Below, piece after piece: positions 7,410 through 15,331 of a DNA stretch of 64,000 nucleotides. This DNA is from Desulfoferrobacter suflitae (GTDB lineage: Bacteria > Desulfobacterota > Syntrophobacteria > Syntrophobacterales > Syntrophobacteraceae), in the NCBI RefSeq assembly GCF_022603395.1, contig NZ_JAIBKA010000005.1:124001-188000 (forward strand), given 5' to 3'. Both the position numbers and the translations under genes were made by a program. The notes under the pieces are model-generated. The model saw only the letters and a list, made by a program, of their open reading frames with translations. It had not been told where the DNA came from and ran no database searches. How positions within the stretch are numbered: position 1 is the first letter of the stretch; each line of letters opens with the position of its first letter.

Positions 7410-7983
7410 ATGCCGGACCGCGCGGCGATTCGCCCGATCACGCACCCTCTTCTATGTCAATGGCCGGATCGGAGTCTACAGTGAGTCATCCCGCAGAAAA
7501 AACATGGGGAGGAGCCTCGGTTAGCCCCTCTACGTTCTGCCCGAGACTCGCCCCCCAATGGAGAAAAAGAGAGAAGTTGGGAAATCAAATTCGGGTGCTT
7601 GCAGGCTGCGCGGCTTCCCTTGCCCTCTCTGTTCACCCGCGATCGGTCTTTCTGCACAACAAATGCAGCTCATCCTTCACCAAACTGAGATTGGGAAGGA
7701 TTTAATCCTCATAACAGACATGACAACTATGTCAAGCAAAAAGAAGCAAACAGCCGGCAAACAAACAACCGGCAGGAGAATCTTGAAAAGACCGGTTCGG
7801 TGCCTCAACACCCAGGAACCGCTCGAAACTGCTGGATCATTTTCATTCCGACGCAGGTCAAAATCCGGAGGACTGCAGGATCACCGGATTCCGGCCACTG
7901 CCGGAATGACTGAAAAGCACTCGAACTCAATTCTCGAGCAGTCTTCTGGGCAGTGACCAAGGAAGAATGCCGGGGGGTTGACA
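7410..7983. other. intergenic region, 574 bp, with one palindromic repeat
   Basis: No gene supported. Apart from the palindrome at 7888-7907 there is an A-rich stretch (7730-7790) likely to hold the arfB promoter. Open frames here lack ribosome sites. Confidence 0.4.
7888..7907. repeat. dispersed palindromic repeat (ATTCCGGC-GCCGGAAT)
   Basis: ATTCCGGC, loop CACT, GCCGGAAT: a perfect 8-bp palindrome of the widespread type related to ATTCC...GGAAT extragenic repeats. A divergent relative lies at 21650-21669. Confidence 0.5.
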
Positions 7984-8412
7984 ATGATGATCAAAATCAG
8001 TCAAAAAGTTGCCATCCCAGAGTACGAATTGAAGTTCACTACTTCCCGAAGCAGTGGACCGGGTGGGCAAAATGTCAACAAAGTAAACACACGGGTGACA
8101 CTCTGGTTTGACGTCCTCCATTCGGCAAGTTTGTCAGACAGCCAAAAGCAGCTCGTGCTGAGGCGATTGGCGACGCGGATCAACAGGGAGGGAGTCTTGC
8201 AGGTAGATTGTCAGCAACATCGCAGCCAGTCCGCCAATCGCAACGCCGCCCTTGAAAACTTCACAGAATGGCTGCGCAAGGCCTTGAGGCGCAATAAACC
8301 GCGCAAGCGAACCCGTATTCCACGAGCCTCAAGAGAGATTCGCATCAAGGAAAAGAAATTCAAGGGACAACTGAAAAAACGGCGCAGGGCTGTGCGAGAC
8401 GATGACCACTGA
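7984..8412 (+). CDS. arfB: alternative ribosome-rescue factor ArfB (YaeJ-like)
   Basis: A 142-residue peptidyl-tRNA hydrolase that rescues ribosomes stalled on mRNA without a stop codon. The GGQ loop is present (SSGPGGQNVNKVNT), with the family pattern DCQQHRSQSANRNAA downstream, and there is a strongly basic C-terminal tail (KPRKRTRIPRASREIR to KKRRRAVRDDDH) of the kind that enters the empty mRNA channel. It lacks the codon-recognition domain of true release factors, which fixes the assignment. Several in-frame ATGs lie together (7984, 7987); a G-rich stretch precedes them. The next gene follows by 42 bp and may be cotranscribed. Confidence 0.9.
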   Translation: MMIKISQKVAIPEYELKFTTSRSSGPGGQNVNKVNTRVTLWFDVLHSASLSDSQKQLVLRRLATRINREGVLQVDCQQHRSQSANRNAALENFTEWLRKALRRNKPRKRTRIPRASREIRIKEKKFKGQLKKRRRAVRDDDH

Positions 8413-8454
8413 AGATCGGGCGGCCTGGGTTTATCTGGCTCGCTGGAGGCAACA

Positions 8455-9678
8455 ATGCAATTCCAGAAAATTCTTTTCAAAAATCATGAGGGACACGAAC
8501 TGGCTGGTCGATTGGACCTGCCGCTGGATGAAAAACCCTTCGCATACGCCATTTTTGCCCATTGCTTCACGTGCACCAAGAATTTGAATGCGGTGGTCAA
8601 TATTGACAGAGCACTGACCAGACAGGGCATAGGTGTATTACGCTTCGATTTCACCGGGCTGGGAGAAAGTGAGGGGGAGTTTGCCGAGACGAATTTTTCA
8701 TCCAACGTGGCCGATCTGGCAGCGGCGGCTGATTTCTTGAAGGACAACTTCGCAGCTCCCAAGCTGCTGATCGGACATTCCCTGGGGGGAGCCGCGGTGT
8801 TGCAGGCGGCCGGGCGCATCGATTCATGTGCCGCGGTGGCCACCATTGCTGCGCCTGCCGATCCCTCCAGTGTGACCCGTCACCTGGGGAATACTACACA
8901 AGAAATAGAACAGAGAGGCGAGGCGGAGATCACTCTGGGAGGAAGAAAGTTTCGCATCAAGAAGCAGTTTCTCGAGGACCTGGAACAGGTGCAAATGGAG
9001 GATACAATCCGCAATCTGGGGAGGCCTTTGCTGCTGTTCCATTCCCCTCAAGATGCTGTTGTCGGCATCGAAAACGCCAGGAAAATATTTGAAACGGCAC
9101 GCCACCCCAAGAGTTTCATTTCTTTGGACAAAGCCGATCACTTGCTTTCGGCCCGGGAAGACTCCCTTTACCTCGGCTCGGTGCTGGCCGCCTGGGCTCA
9201 CAAATACATCGGCCTGGCGCAGGAAGACAAACGCCGAAGGGATCTTGCCGATAACCGAATCGTAGTGCGTACCGGCAGGAAGGGTTATCAAACTGAAATT
9301 CAAGTCAACGAGCACAGTCTGATAGCCGATGAACCCCTTGCCGTGGGGGGAGCAAATACCGGTCCGACGCCTTACGGGTTGCTGGTCGCGGCCTTGGGTG
9401 CATGTACTTCAATGACGCTGCGAATGTATGCCGATCGCAAGCAATGGCCCCTGGAAGCGATTGTGGTGCGGTTGAAACACGAAAAGATTCATGCTTCCGA
9501 CTGTCAGCAGTGTGATTTCCAGAAAGATGGCAAAATAGATCGTGTCCAAAGAGAAATCGAACTGATGGGGGAGCTCAGTCCGGAACAACGCCGGAAACTC
9601 TTGGAAATTGCCGATAAGTGCCCGGTTCACAGGACCCTGGAGGGAAAAACCATCATTGAATCGCACTTGAAGGCTTGA
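8455..9678 (+). CDS. alpha/beta hydrolase fused to OsmC-family peroxiredoxin domain
   Basis: A 407-residue fusion. Residues about 1-255 are an alpha/beta hydrolase with nucleophile Ser109 in GHSLGG, an Asp in SPQDAVVG and His in KADHLL. Residues about 275-407 are an OsmC/Ohr-like domain with the two reactive Cys in LGACTSMTLRMYADRK and KCPVHRTLEG. This fixed architecture is known as the bifunctional hydrolase/OsmC family; OsmC proteins reduce organic hydroperoxides using thiols. The hydrolase substrate is unknown; an acyl peroxide or ester is plausible. It lies 42 bp before the CysRS-like gene and likely heads or joins that operon. Confidence 0.9.
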   Translation: MQFQKILFKNHEGHELAGRLDLPLDEKPFAYAIFAHCFTCTKNLNAVVNIDRALTRQGIGVLRFDFTGLGESEGEFAETNFSSNVADLAAAADFLKDNFAAPKLLIGHSLGGAAVLQAAGRIDSCAAVATIAAPADPSSVTRHLGNTTQEIEQRGEAEITLGGRKFRIKKQFLEDLEQVQMEDTIRNLGRPLLLFHSPQDAVVGIENARKIFETARHPKSFISLDKADHLLSAREDSLYLGSVLAAWAHKYIGLAQEDKRRRDLADNRIVVRTGRKGYQTEIQVNEHSLIADEPLAVGGANTGPTPYGLLVAALGACTSMTLRMYADRKQWPLEAIVVRLKHEKIHASDCQQCDFQKDGKIDRVQREIELMGELSPEQRRKLLEIADKCPVHRTLEGKTIIESHLKA

Positions 9679-9720
9679 CAGCAACAACACATCTGCTTCG
9701 GAAATAAGGATAGGAATCGT

Positions 9721-10962
9721 ATGCTCAATCTCTACAATACCATGTCCAGAAAAATCGAACCATTCAAGCCGCACCGGGCCAGATCCGTGAAGATGTTTAC
9801 CTGCGGTCCTTCTATTTACCGGAAGCCGCATGTGGGCAACTATCGCAGCTTTTTGTGGGAAGACGTGCTGCTGCGCTATCTCGAATATCAGGGGTATACG
9901 GTAGAACGCGTCATCAACTTGACCGATGTGGAAGACAAGGCGATTGCCGAAGCGCAACAGGAAGGCGGAACGGTTCAAGACATTACCGAATCCATCGCTC
10001 AGCAGTTTTCCAAGGATGCCGAACTGCTCAAGATAAAGCTGCCGGAATTCATTCCGCGATCCTCCAATACGGTAGACCAGGCCGTGCATCTCATCAAAAT
10101 TTTGCTGGCCAGGGGATATGCTTACCGGCATGGGAACGACATTTTCTATGATCCGCTGCAGTTTAAAGATTTCGGCAAGTTGTTTCGCCTGGACATGACG
10201 CGCTGGCCCAAACAGAAGAGGCGCTTTCGTAGAGATACCTACCCGGGCAGGAGGTGGAATCTTGGCGATTTCATCCTGTGGCACGGCTACAAGGACGGAG
10301 ATTCCCTGTACTGGGATACGGAGATCGGCAGGGGCAGGCCCGCCTGGAACATTCAGGATCCGGCAATAATAACCAAGCACCTCGGCTACCAGATAGATAT
10401 AGCCTGTGGCGGAGTGGACAATCTGTATCGGCACCACGATTATAACATCGCAGTTATCGAGGCAGTATCGGGTAAGGAATTTTCCCGTTATTGGATCCAT
10501 GGAGAGCATCTTCTGGTGGACGGCAAAAAGATGTCCAAGAGCAGAGGCAACATTGTCTACCCGGAGGACCTCCTGCGGGATGGATACGATCCCGAACAGG
10601 TGCGATTCTATTTGATCTACGGACACCATCGAGAAGAACTGAACCTGACTCACCAGCAGCTAGAAAAAACAAGCCAGAGGCTCAATTCTTTTCGGGGAAT
10701 GTTCCAGGAACTGGCCGCCGGAGCAGGTTTTGCCGCAGATCCCGGCGATAGAGGGGGGCATTGGGCGAATAAGCTGCGCCAGGAGTTCGAACAGGGCATG
10801 AATGACGACCTGAATGTGAGGGCGGCTCTTGATAATTTACATGAAGCCATGCGCGAGCTAGTGGTACTCCGTAGGCAAGGGAAACTGACCCGCGCAGATG
10901 CCAACGCCATTCGGCAGACAGTGGCGCAGATTGACAACGTGTTGCAATTAAACCTGAGGTAG
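9721..10962 (+). CDS. divergent cysteinyl-tRNA synthetase-like protein (zinc site altered)
   Basis: A class I synthetase fold of the CysRS family, 413 residues against about 460 for canonical CysRS. ATP-binding signatures are kept: HVGN (37-40) and KMSKS (270-274). The zinc site that selects cysteine is not: of the E. coli ligands Cys28, Cys209, His234 and Glu238, the first is Cys28 and the His pair is kept (RHHD, 237-240), but WHIEC is WNIQD (209-213) and HHENE is HHDYN. A new Cys229 stands in IACGG. The C-terminal anticodon-binding region is short. It may therefore activate another amino acid, act like MshC ligases, or serve no tRNA. AAGGATAGG precedes the ATG. The TrpF-like gene follows by 15 bp. 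Confidence 0.8.
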   Translation: MLNLYNTMSRKIEPFKPHRARSVKMFTCGPSIYRKPHVGNYRSFLWEDVLLRYLEYQGYTVERVINLTDVEDKAIAEAQQEGGTVQDITESIAQQFSKDAELLKIKLPEFIPRSSNTVDQAVHLIKILLARGYAYRHGNDIFYDPLQFKDFGKLFRLDMTRWPKQKRRFRRDTYPGRRWNLGDFILWHGYKDGDSLYWDTEIGRGRPAWNIQDPAIITKHLGYQIDIACGGVDNLYRHHDYNIAVIEAVSGKEFSRYWIHGEHLLVDGKKMSKSRGNIVYPEDLLRDGYDPEQVRFYLIYGHHREELNLTHQQLEKTSQRLNSFRGMFQELAAGAGFAADPGDRGGHWANKLRQEFEQGMNDDLNVRAALDNLHEAMRELVVLRRQGKLTRADANAIRQTVAQIDNVLQLNLR

Positions 10963-10977
10963 GATGCATCGGCTGAT

Positions 10978-11706
10978 ATGAGCGGCTTGATTCAAATTGC
11001 CGGCGTAAAGGACTTGGCGGATGCCTGGAACATTCTCGCTGCCGGTGTAAATCTGGTCGGTTTCCCTCTGGGGCTTTCCGTCCATCCCCAGGACATTTCC
11101 TGTGACCAGGCGGCGACAATCATTGACAAGCTGCACCTTGGCGGGTCGGCGGTAGTGATCACCTACCTGCAAAAGGCTGATGAAATCAGCAAGCTTTGCC
11201 GCAGGATCGGCGTCAGCAAGGTACAATTACATGGTGAACCGCCCGTTCCACAGATCGAACGACTGAGAAGCAAGGATGCGTCCCTTTTCCTGATAAAAAG
11301 CCTCATCGTTCGTGATGGTAATCTGCCTGAATTAATAGACCGCATGAATCAGTATGCACCTTTTGTGGATGCTTTCATTACCGACAGTTTCGATCCATCG
11401 ACGGGGGCTTGCGGGGCGACGGGGAAAACCCACGACTGGAGTATCAGCCGCAGGCTCGTGGAGTCATCTCCACGACCCGTCATTCTGGCGGGAGGCCTCA
11501 CTCCAGCTAATGTGAAACAGGCCGTACTGCGGGTGGGGCCTGCCGGGGTGGATGTGCACACGGGGGTTGAAGCCCCTGACGGGAGAAAGGACCCGCTGCT
11601 TCTGAACTCTTTTGTAACCGCGGCAAAACGGGCATTCGCCGCACTGCGAAAAAACCAGTTCGCCTCTTCCACGCAAGATAGAATCCCCGGAAAGAAGGTG
11701 AGTTAG
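10978..11706 (+). CDS. TrpF-like TIM-barrel protein lacking the catalytic cysteine
   Basis: Resembles phosphoribosylanthranilate isomerase along its 242 residues: start IQIAGVKDLADA, LHGEPPVPQIERLR, the acidic ITDSFDPSTG, GATGKTHDW, ILAGGLTPANV and the phosphate-binding GVDVHTGVEAPDGRKD near the C-terminus. The general-base Cys of TrpF (in KICGIT) is Ala8 here (QIAGVK), while the general-acid Asp is kept. The usual tryptophan-pathway activity is therefore doubtful. The phosphate-binding loop suggests a phosphorylated sugar or nucleotide ligand. No other trp gene is nearby; instead it is bracketed tightly by the CysRS-like gene (15 bp) and a phosphoesterase (4 bp), pointing to a shared, unidentified pathway. 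Confidence 0.75.
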   Translation: MSGLIQIAGVKDLADAWNILAAGVNLVGFPLGLSVHPQDISCDQAATIIDKLHLGGSAVVITYLQKADEISKLCRRIGVSKVQLHGEPPVPQIERLRSKDASLFLIKSLIVRDGNLPELIDRMNQYAPFVDAFITDSFDPSTGACGATGKTHDWSISRRLVESSPRPVILAGGLTPANVKQAVLRVGPAGVDVHTGVEAPDGRKDPLLLNSFVTAAKRAFAALRKNQFASSTQDRIPGKKVS

Positions 11707-11710
11707 CAGG

Positions 11711-12436
11711 ATGAGGCTGGCGATTATCTCCGATATCCACGGCAACCTCGAGGCATTCACCGAAGTTCTCAGAGACATCGATGCCTCAGGCATTGATGAA
11801 ATCTTCTGTCTGGGCGATAATGTCGGCTACGGCCCCGACCCGGAGCATGTCGTTGGAATCATGCGAGAAAGGGCCATCCCCTGCGTCATGGGAAACCATG
11901 AACTGGGGATTGTCGATCCCTTGAGCCTGGACTGGTTTAATCCGGTGGCGCGCAGGTCTCTTGTGCTGACGGGTCGGCTCATTTCCGCGGAAACACTTGA
12001 ATACATGCGCGGCTTGAACACGTTTATGGTCAAGGAAGGATGCCTCTTTGTACATGGTGCTCCCCCCGCTTCCATCTCAACCTATCTGTTCGAACTGACT
12101 CATTCCCAGCTGTTTCAGCTGGCAAGAACCATGCAGCAGGACCTCTGCTTCGTTGGACACACACATGATCTGGGATATATCCGGCTGGACGAGGAAGAAT
12201 CGTCGCCGATGGTCCTGTCGGAAGGCATTTTCCCTTTGGCGGCGGATTGCAAATACATTGTAAATGTGGGGAGTGTGGGACAACCGAGGGACGGTGACAA
12301 CCGAGCCAAGTATGTCGTGTGGGACACGACCGCGGGCACCATTGAAGTGAAGTTTGTCCGATACGATATTGCCACCACCGTAGAGAAGATCTTGCGCCTT
12401 GGTTTGCCGTCCGTTAATGCCAGACGACTGTGGTAA
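11711..12436 (+). CDS. calcineurin-like metallophosphoesterase (YfcE/DUF2436-type fold)
   Basis: A cytosolic 241-residue phosphoesterase with every metal-binding motif: SDIHGN (9-14), GDNVGYGP, GNHE, VHGAPP and GHTHD. Members of this group hydrolyse phosphomonoesters, phosphodiesters or diadenosine polyphosphates, so the substrate cannot be named from sequence. Its ATG lies 4 bp after the TrpF-like stop, so the two are translationally close and probably function together. The C-terminal half carries a conserved VNVGSVGQPRDGDNRAKY segment typical of the family. It ends 122 bp before the aldehyde dehydrogenase gene. Confidence 0.88.
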   Translation: MRLAIISDIHGNLEAFTEVLRDIDASGIDEIFCLGDNVGYGPDPEHVVGIMRERAIPCVMGNHELGIVDPLSLDWFNPVARRSLVLTGRLISAETLEYMRGLNTFMVKEGCLFVHGAPPASISTYLFELTHSQLFQLARTMQQDLCFVGHTHDLGYIRLDEEESSPMVLSEGIFPLAADCKYIVNVGSVGQPRDGDNRAKYVVWDTTAGTIEVKFVRYDIATTVEKILRLGLPSVNARRLW

Positions 12437-12558
12437 CATCCTCAAGCGGCGAATTCGGGTCACAACGATTTGCGGAGCCGTGCCCGTCAAGGCTTCCAGA
12501 TCTGGTGGAAACCTCCTATTTTCCTTGCGCGTACTTGTTTGCACGGGAGCAGTGAAGC

Positions 12559-14166
12559 ATGAACACACAGCCTGCCCAGTCAATCGCAGCGAATTTCCAG
12601 CAGTTATGGACTCAAACAATGCGCCCCGGGTTGCTCAACAACCTGGTGGATCTCATCACCAGAGCGTCGGGCCGAGAGCGTACCAACTTTGCAGTTCGAG
12701 CTCCGGCTGTGGATGAGCCCATCGTTGAGGTTCCCGCTTGCACGCAAGAGGATGTGATCCTGGCGCTGAATCGGGCCCGTAAAGCTCAGCAGGAGTGGGC
12801 GGAAAGCCCCGTCCGGGAGCGCAAACAAATTGTATTGCGCCTGCATGATCTCATATTGCAGCGTCAAGAGACCATGCTCGACCTGCTCCAGATGGAAACC
12901 GGCAAGGCCCGCCGCGATGCGCTGGAAGAGGTGCTGGACGTAGCCCAGGCCTGCCGGCACTACGCCTTCCGGGCGGAATCCTACCTGCAGCCCAAATGGC
13001 GCAAAGGGGCTTTGCCGCTGCTCACACGCACATGGGAATTGCGCCATCCTATCGGCGTCGTGGGGTTCATATCTCCCTGGAATTATCCTCTGACACTCAC
13101 CCTGTCCGATGCCATTCCGGCCATGCTGGCGGGCAACGCCGTGGTTGTTAAACCGGACAGCCAGGCTCCCCTCGCAGCCCTGTTGGGGCTGCAGTGGCTG
13201 CGCGAGGCTGGATTGCCCGGCGACGTCCTGCAGGTGGTCACCGGCCCAGGTGCCGATCTGGCAAAGCCGCTCATCGCCGGCGTGGATTATATCTGTTTTA
13301 CCGGCAGTACGACGACCGGCCGATCGATTGCTCGTCAGGCGGGCGAGAACCTGATCGGGTGCTCCCTCGAGTTGGGCGGAAAGAACCCCATGCTGGTGCT
13401 GCACGATGCGGATATCGACAGAGCTGTGCATGGCGCTTTACGCGGCTGCTTCGCCAACGCCGGGCAGTTGTGCATCTCCTGTGAACGACTCTTTCTGCAG
13501 GATCCGGTATACGACCGCTTTTTGCACCAATTCATAAAAAGAACGAGCAACTTGAAAATTGGTCCGGAGAAGAATTTTGATGTGGGAATGGGTTCTCTGA
13601 TTTCCCGCGGCCAGCTCGACAAAGTTGACGCACATGTACGCGATGCGGTGCGAAAGGGGGCGGTAATTCTTGCCGGAGGACGGGCCAGGCCGGATTTGGG
13701 CCCGTTTTTCTACGAGCCGACCATCCTCGCCCGGGTAACACAAGAGATGCGGGTTTGGCAGGAAGAGACCTTCGGACCCGTGGTTTCCGTCTGCCCCTTT
13801 GGAGATATAGAGGAAGCGTTACGCATGGCAAACGATTCCCCGTTTGGCTTGAATGCCAGCATCTGGACCCGGGACGTCAGGCAGGGCCAAAGGCTTGCTG
13901 TCCGCATGCGTTGCGGCACGGTGAACATCAATGGAGCGTATGCCGCCGCCTGGGGATCGGTGGATGCACCCATGGGCGGAATGAAAGCTTCGGGTATCGG
14001 CCGCAGGCATGGCGTGGAGGGGTTTGCCCGATTCACGGAATCCCAGACCATCGCGCAGCAAAACCTTATCCCGGTGGGGCCCTGGCCTTTTGTCAAGGCC
14101 GGATTCTATGCCCGCGTCATGACGGCGGCCCTGCGACTGTTACGCCACATTCCGGGTCTTCGTTGA
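12559..14166 (+). CDS. aldehyde dehydrogenase, succinate-semialdehyde dehydrogenase-like
   Basis: Oxidises an aldehyde to its acid with NAD(P)+. The 535-residue protein shows the complete family pattern: GVVGFISPWNYPLTL, nucleotide-binding FTGSTTTGRSI, catalytic Glu in LELGGKNPML and catalytic Cys in FANAGQLCISCER, with PFGLNASIWT near the end. Sequence flavour is closest to succinate-semialdehyde dehydrogenases of the NADP type, but a hydrophobic C-terminal tail (WPFVKAGFYARVMTAALRLLRHIPG) suggests membrane association, as in fatty-aldehyde dehydrogenases. The next gene is an acyl-reductase-like SDR 54 bp on, so a role in long-chain aldehyde metabolism is a fair alternative. Confidence 0.88.
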   Translation: MNTQPAQSIAANFQQLWTQTMRPGLLNNLVDLITRASGRERTNFAVRAPAVDEPIVEVPACTQEDVILALNRARKAQQEWAESPVRERKQIVLRLHDLILQRQETMLDLLQMETGKARRDALEEVLDVAQACRHYAFRAESYLQPKWRKGALPLLTRTWELRHPIGVVGFISPWNYPLTLTLSDAIPAMLAGNAVVVKPDSQAPLAALLGLQWLREAGLPGDVLQVVTGPGADLAKPLIAGVDYICFTGSTTTGRSIARQAGENLIGCSLELGGKNPMLVLHDADIDRAVHGALRGCFANAGQLCISCERLFLQDPVYDRFLHQFIKRTSNLKIGPEKNFDVGMGSLISRGQLDKVDAHVRDAVRKGAVILAGGRARPDLGPFFYEPTILARVTQEMRVWQEETFGPVVSVCPFGDIEEALRMANDSPFGLNASIWTRDVRQGQRLAVRMRCGTVNINGAYAAAWGSVDAPMGGMKASGIGRRHGVEGFARFTESQTIAQQNLIPVGPWPFVKAGFYARVMTAALRLLRHIPGLR

Positions 14167-14220
14167 ATCTGCAAAGGCATACCATCGGCATCATCATACA
14201 GCACATCCGAGGAGCAAGCC

Positions 14221-15315
14221 ATGGCGGCATCATTTGTGACAGGATTCCCGGGATTTCTTGGTTCGGAACTGGTGGAGCGTTTGCTGGAGCGGTCCCCTGG
14301 GGATGCCCCTGTGGTATGCCTGGTACAAGCCAAGTTCCACGCACTGGCCCAGCAGCGCGCGGCGGCCATTGAACAGAGGAACCCTCAATGGGCAGGGCGG
14401 ATGAAGCTGGTTGAAGGCGACATCACCGCACCCGATCTGGGCCTGGGTTCTGTCCATCTCTCACTGACGGGCAAAATCCGGGAAATCTACCATCTGGCCG
14501 CCGTTTATGACCTGGGAGTGAAACGCCACGTGGGTATGCGCATCAACGTACAGGGAACCCGCAACATGCTTCGCTTTGCCGAAGAGTGTCCGGGCTTGAG
14601 CCGTTTTCACTATGTCAGCACTTGCTACGTGAGCGGCCGGTATGCCGGTGATTTTTCCGAACAGGATCTGCAGAAGGGCCAATCCTTCAACAACTACTAC
14701 GAAGAAACCAAGTACCTGGCTGAGGTTGAGGTACAAGAACACATGACCAAAGGGCTGCCCACCACCATCTATCGACCCAGCATCGTCGTGGGGAACAGCC
14801 GGACCGGCGCAACGCAAAAATATGATGGACCCTACTTCATTATTCAGTGGATTTTACGTCAACCGACCTGCGCCATCGTGCCCGTCATAGGCGATACGAG
14901 GCGTTATCACGTGAACCTGATCCCCAGTGATTTTTTCATCGACGCCTTCACTTATCTGAGCAGTCTCGATCTTTCCTTAAACAAGGTCTATCACCTGTGC
15001 TCTCCGCAACCACCCAGCGTGGCCCAACTGCTCACCAGCCTGGAAAAGGCCACCGGCAAGAAACTGGTGAAAGTGCCTCTCCCCAAAGTCCTTGCCAAGG
15101 GTGCCCTGAAATACGTCCCCGGCGTCTATCGGCTGATGCGCATAGAACCCGAAGCCATCGAGTATTTCGTGCATCCCACCCGCTATCTGTGCGCCGACAC
15201 GCTGCATGATTTGCACGGAACAGCCATTGCCTGCCCCGAGTTTGCCTCCTATGCCGGCCATTTAGTCCGGTTCATGCGGCGTCATCCCGGGATATCCCCC
15301 GCCGCCATGATGTGA
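14221..15315 (+). CDS. extended SDR of the male-sterility/fatty acyl-CoA reductase type
   Basis: An NAD(P)-dependent extended short-chain dehydrogenase, 364 residues. It begins with the nucleotide motif TGFPGFLGS (7-15), has DITAPDLGL, IYHLAAVYDL, and the catalytic Ser in HYVSTCYV with Tyr and Lys in YEETKYLAE. This pattern belongs to the NAD-binding-4 group that includes acyl-CoA reductases and thioester-reductase domains. The C-terminal part (about 260-350) is family-specific and basic. It follows the aldehyde dehydrogenase and shares its strand; together they could interconvert acyl thioester, aldehyde and acid. The substrate is inferred. Convergent ettA ends 16 bp after it. Confidence 0.85.
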   Translation: MAASFVTGFPGFLGSELVERLLERSPGDAPVVCLVQAKFHALAQQRAAAIEQRNPQWAGRMKLVEGDITAPDLGLGSVHLSLTGKIREIYHLAAVYDLGVKRHVGMRINVQGTRNMLRFAEECPGLSRFHYVSTCYVSGRYAGDFSEQDLQKGQSFNNYYEETKYLAEVEVQEHMTKGLPTTIYRPSIVVGNSRTGATQKYDGPYFIIQWILRQPTCAIVPVIGDTRRYHVNLIPSDFFIDAFTYLSSLDLSLNKVYHLCSPQPPSVAQLLTSLEKATGKKLVKVPLPKVLAKGALKYVPGVYRLMRIEPEAIEYFVHPTRYLCADTLHDLHGTAIACPEFASYAGHLVRFMRRHPGISPAAMM

Positions 15316-15331
15316 CTTGCACCCCTCCGGT

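Noticed and set aside
7410-7983. Overlapping open frames between the HD-GYP gene and arfB
   Set aside because: Composition and starts do not look coding; one contains a dispersed palindromic repeat.
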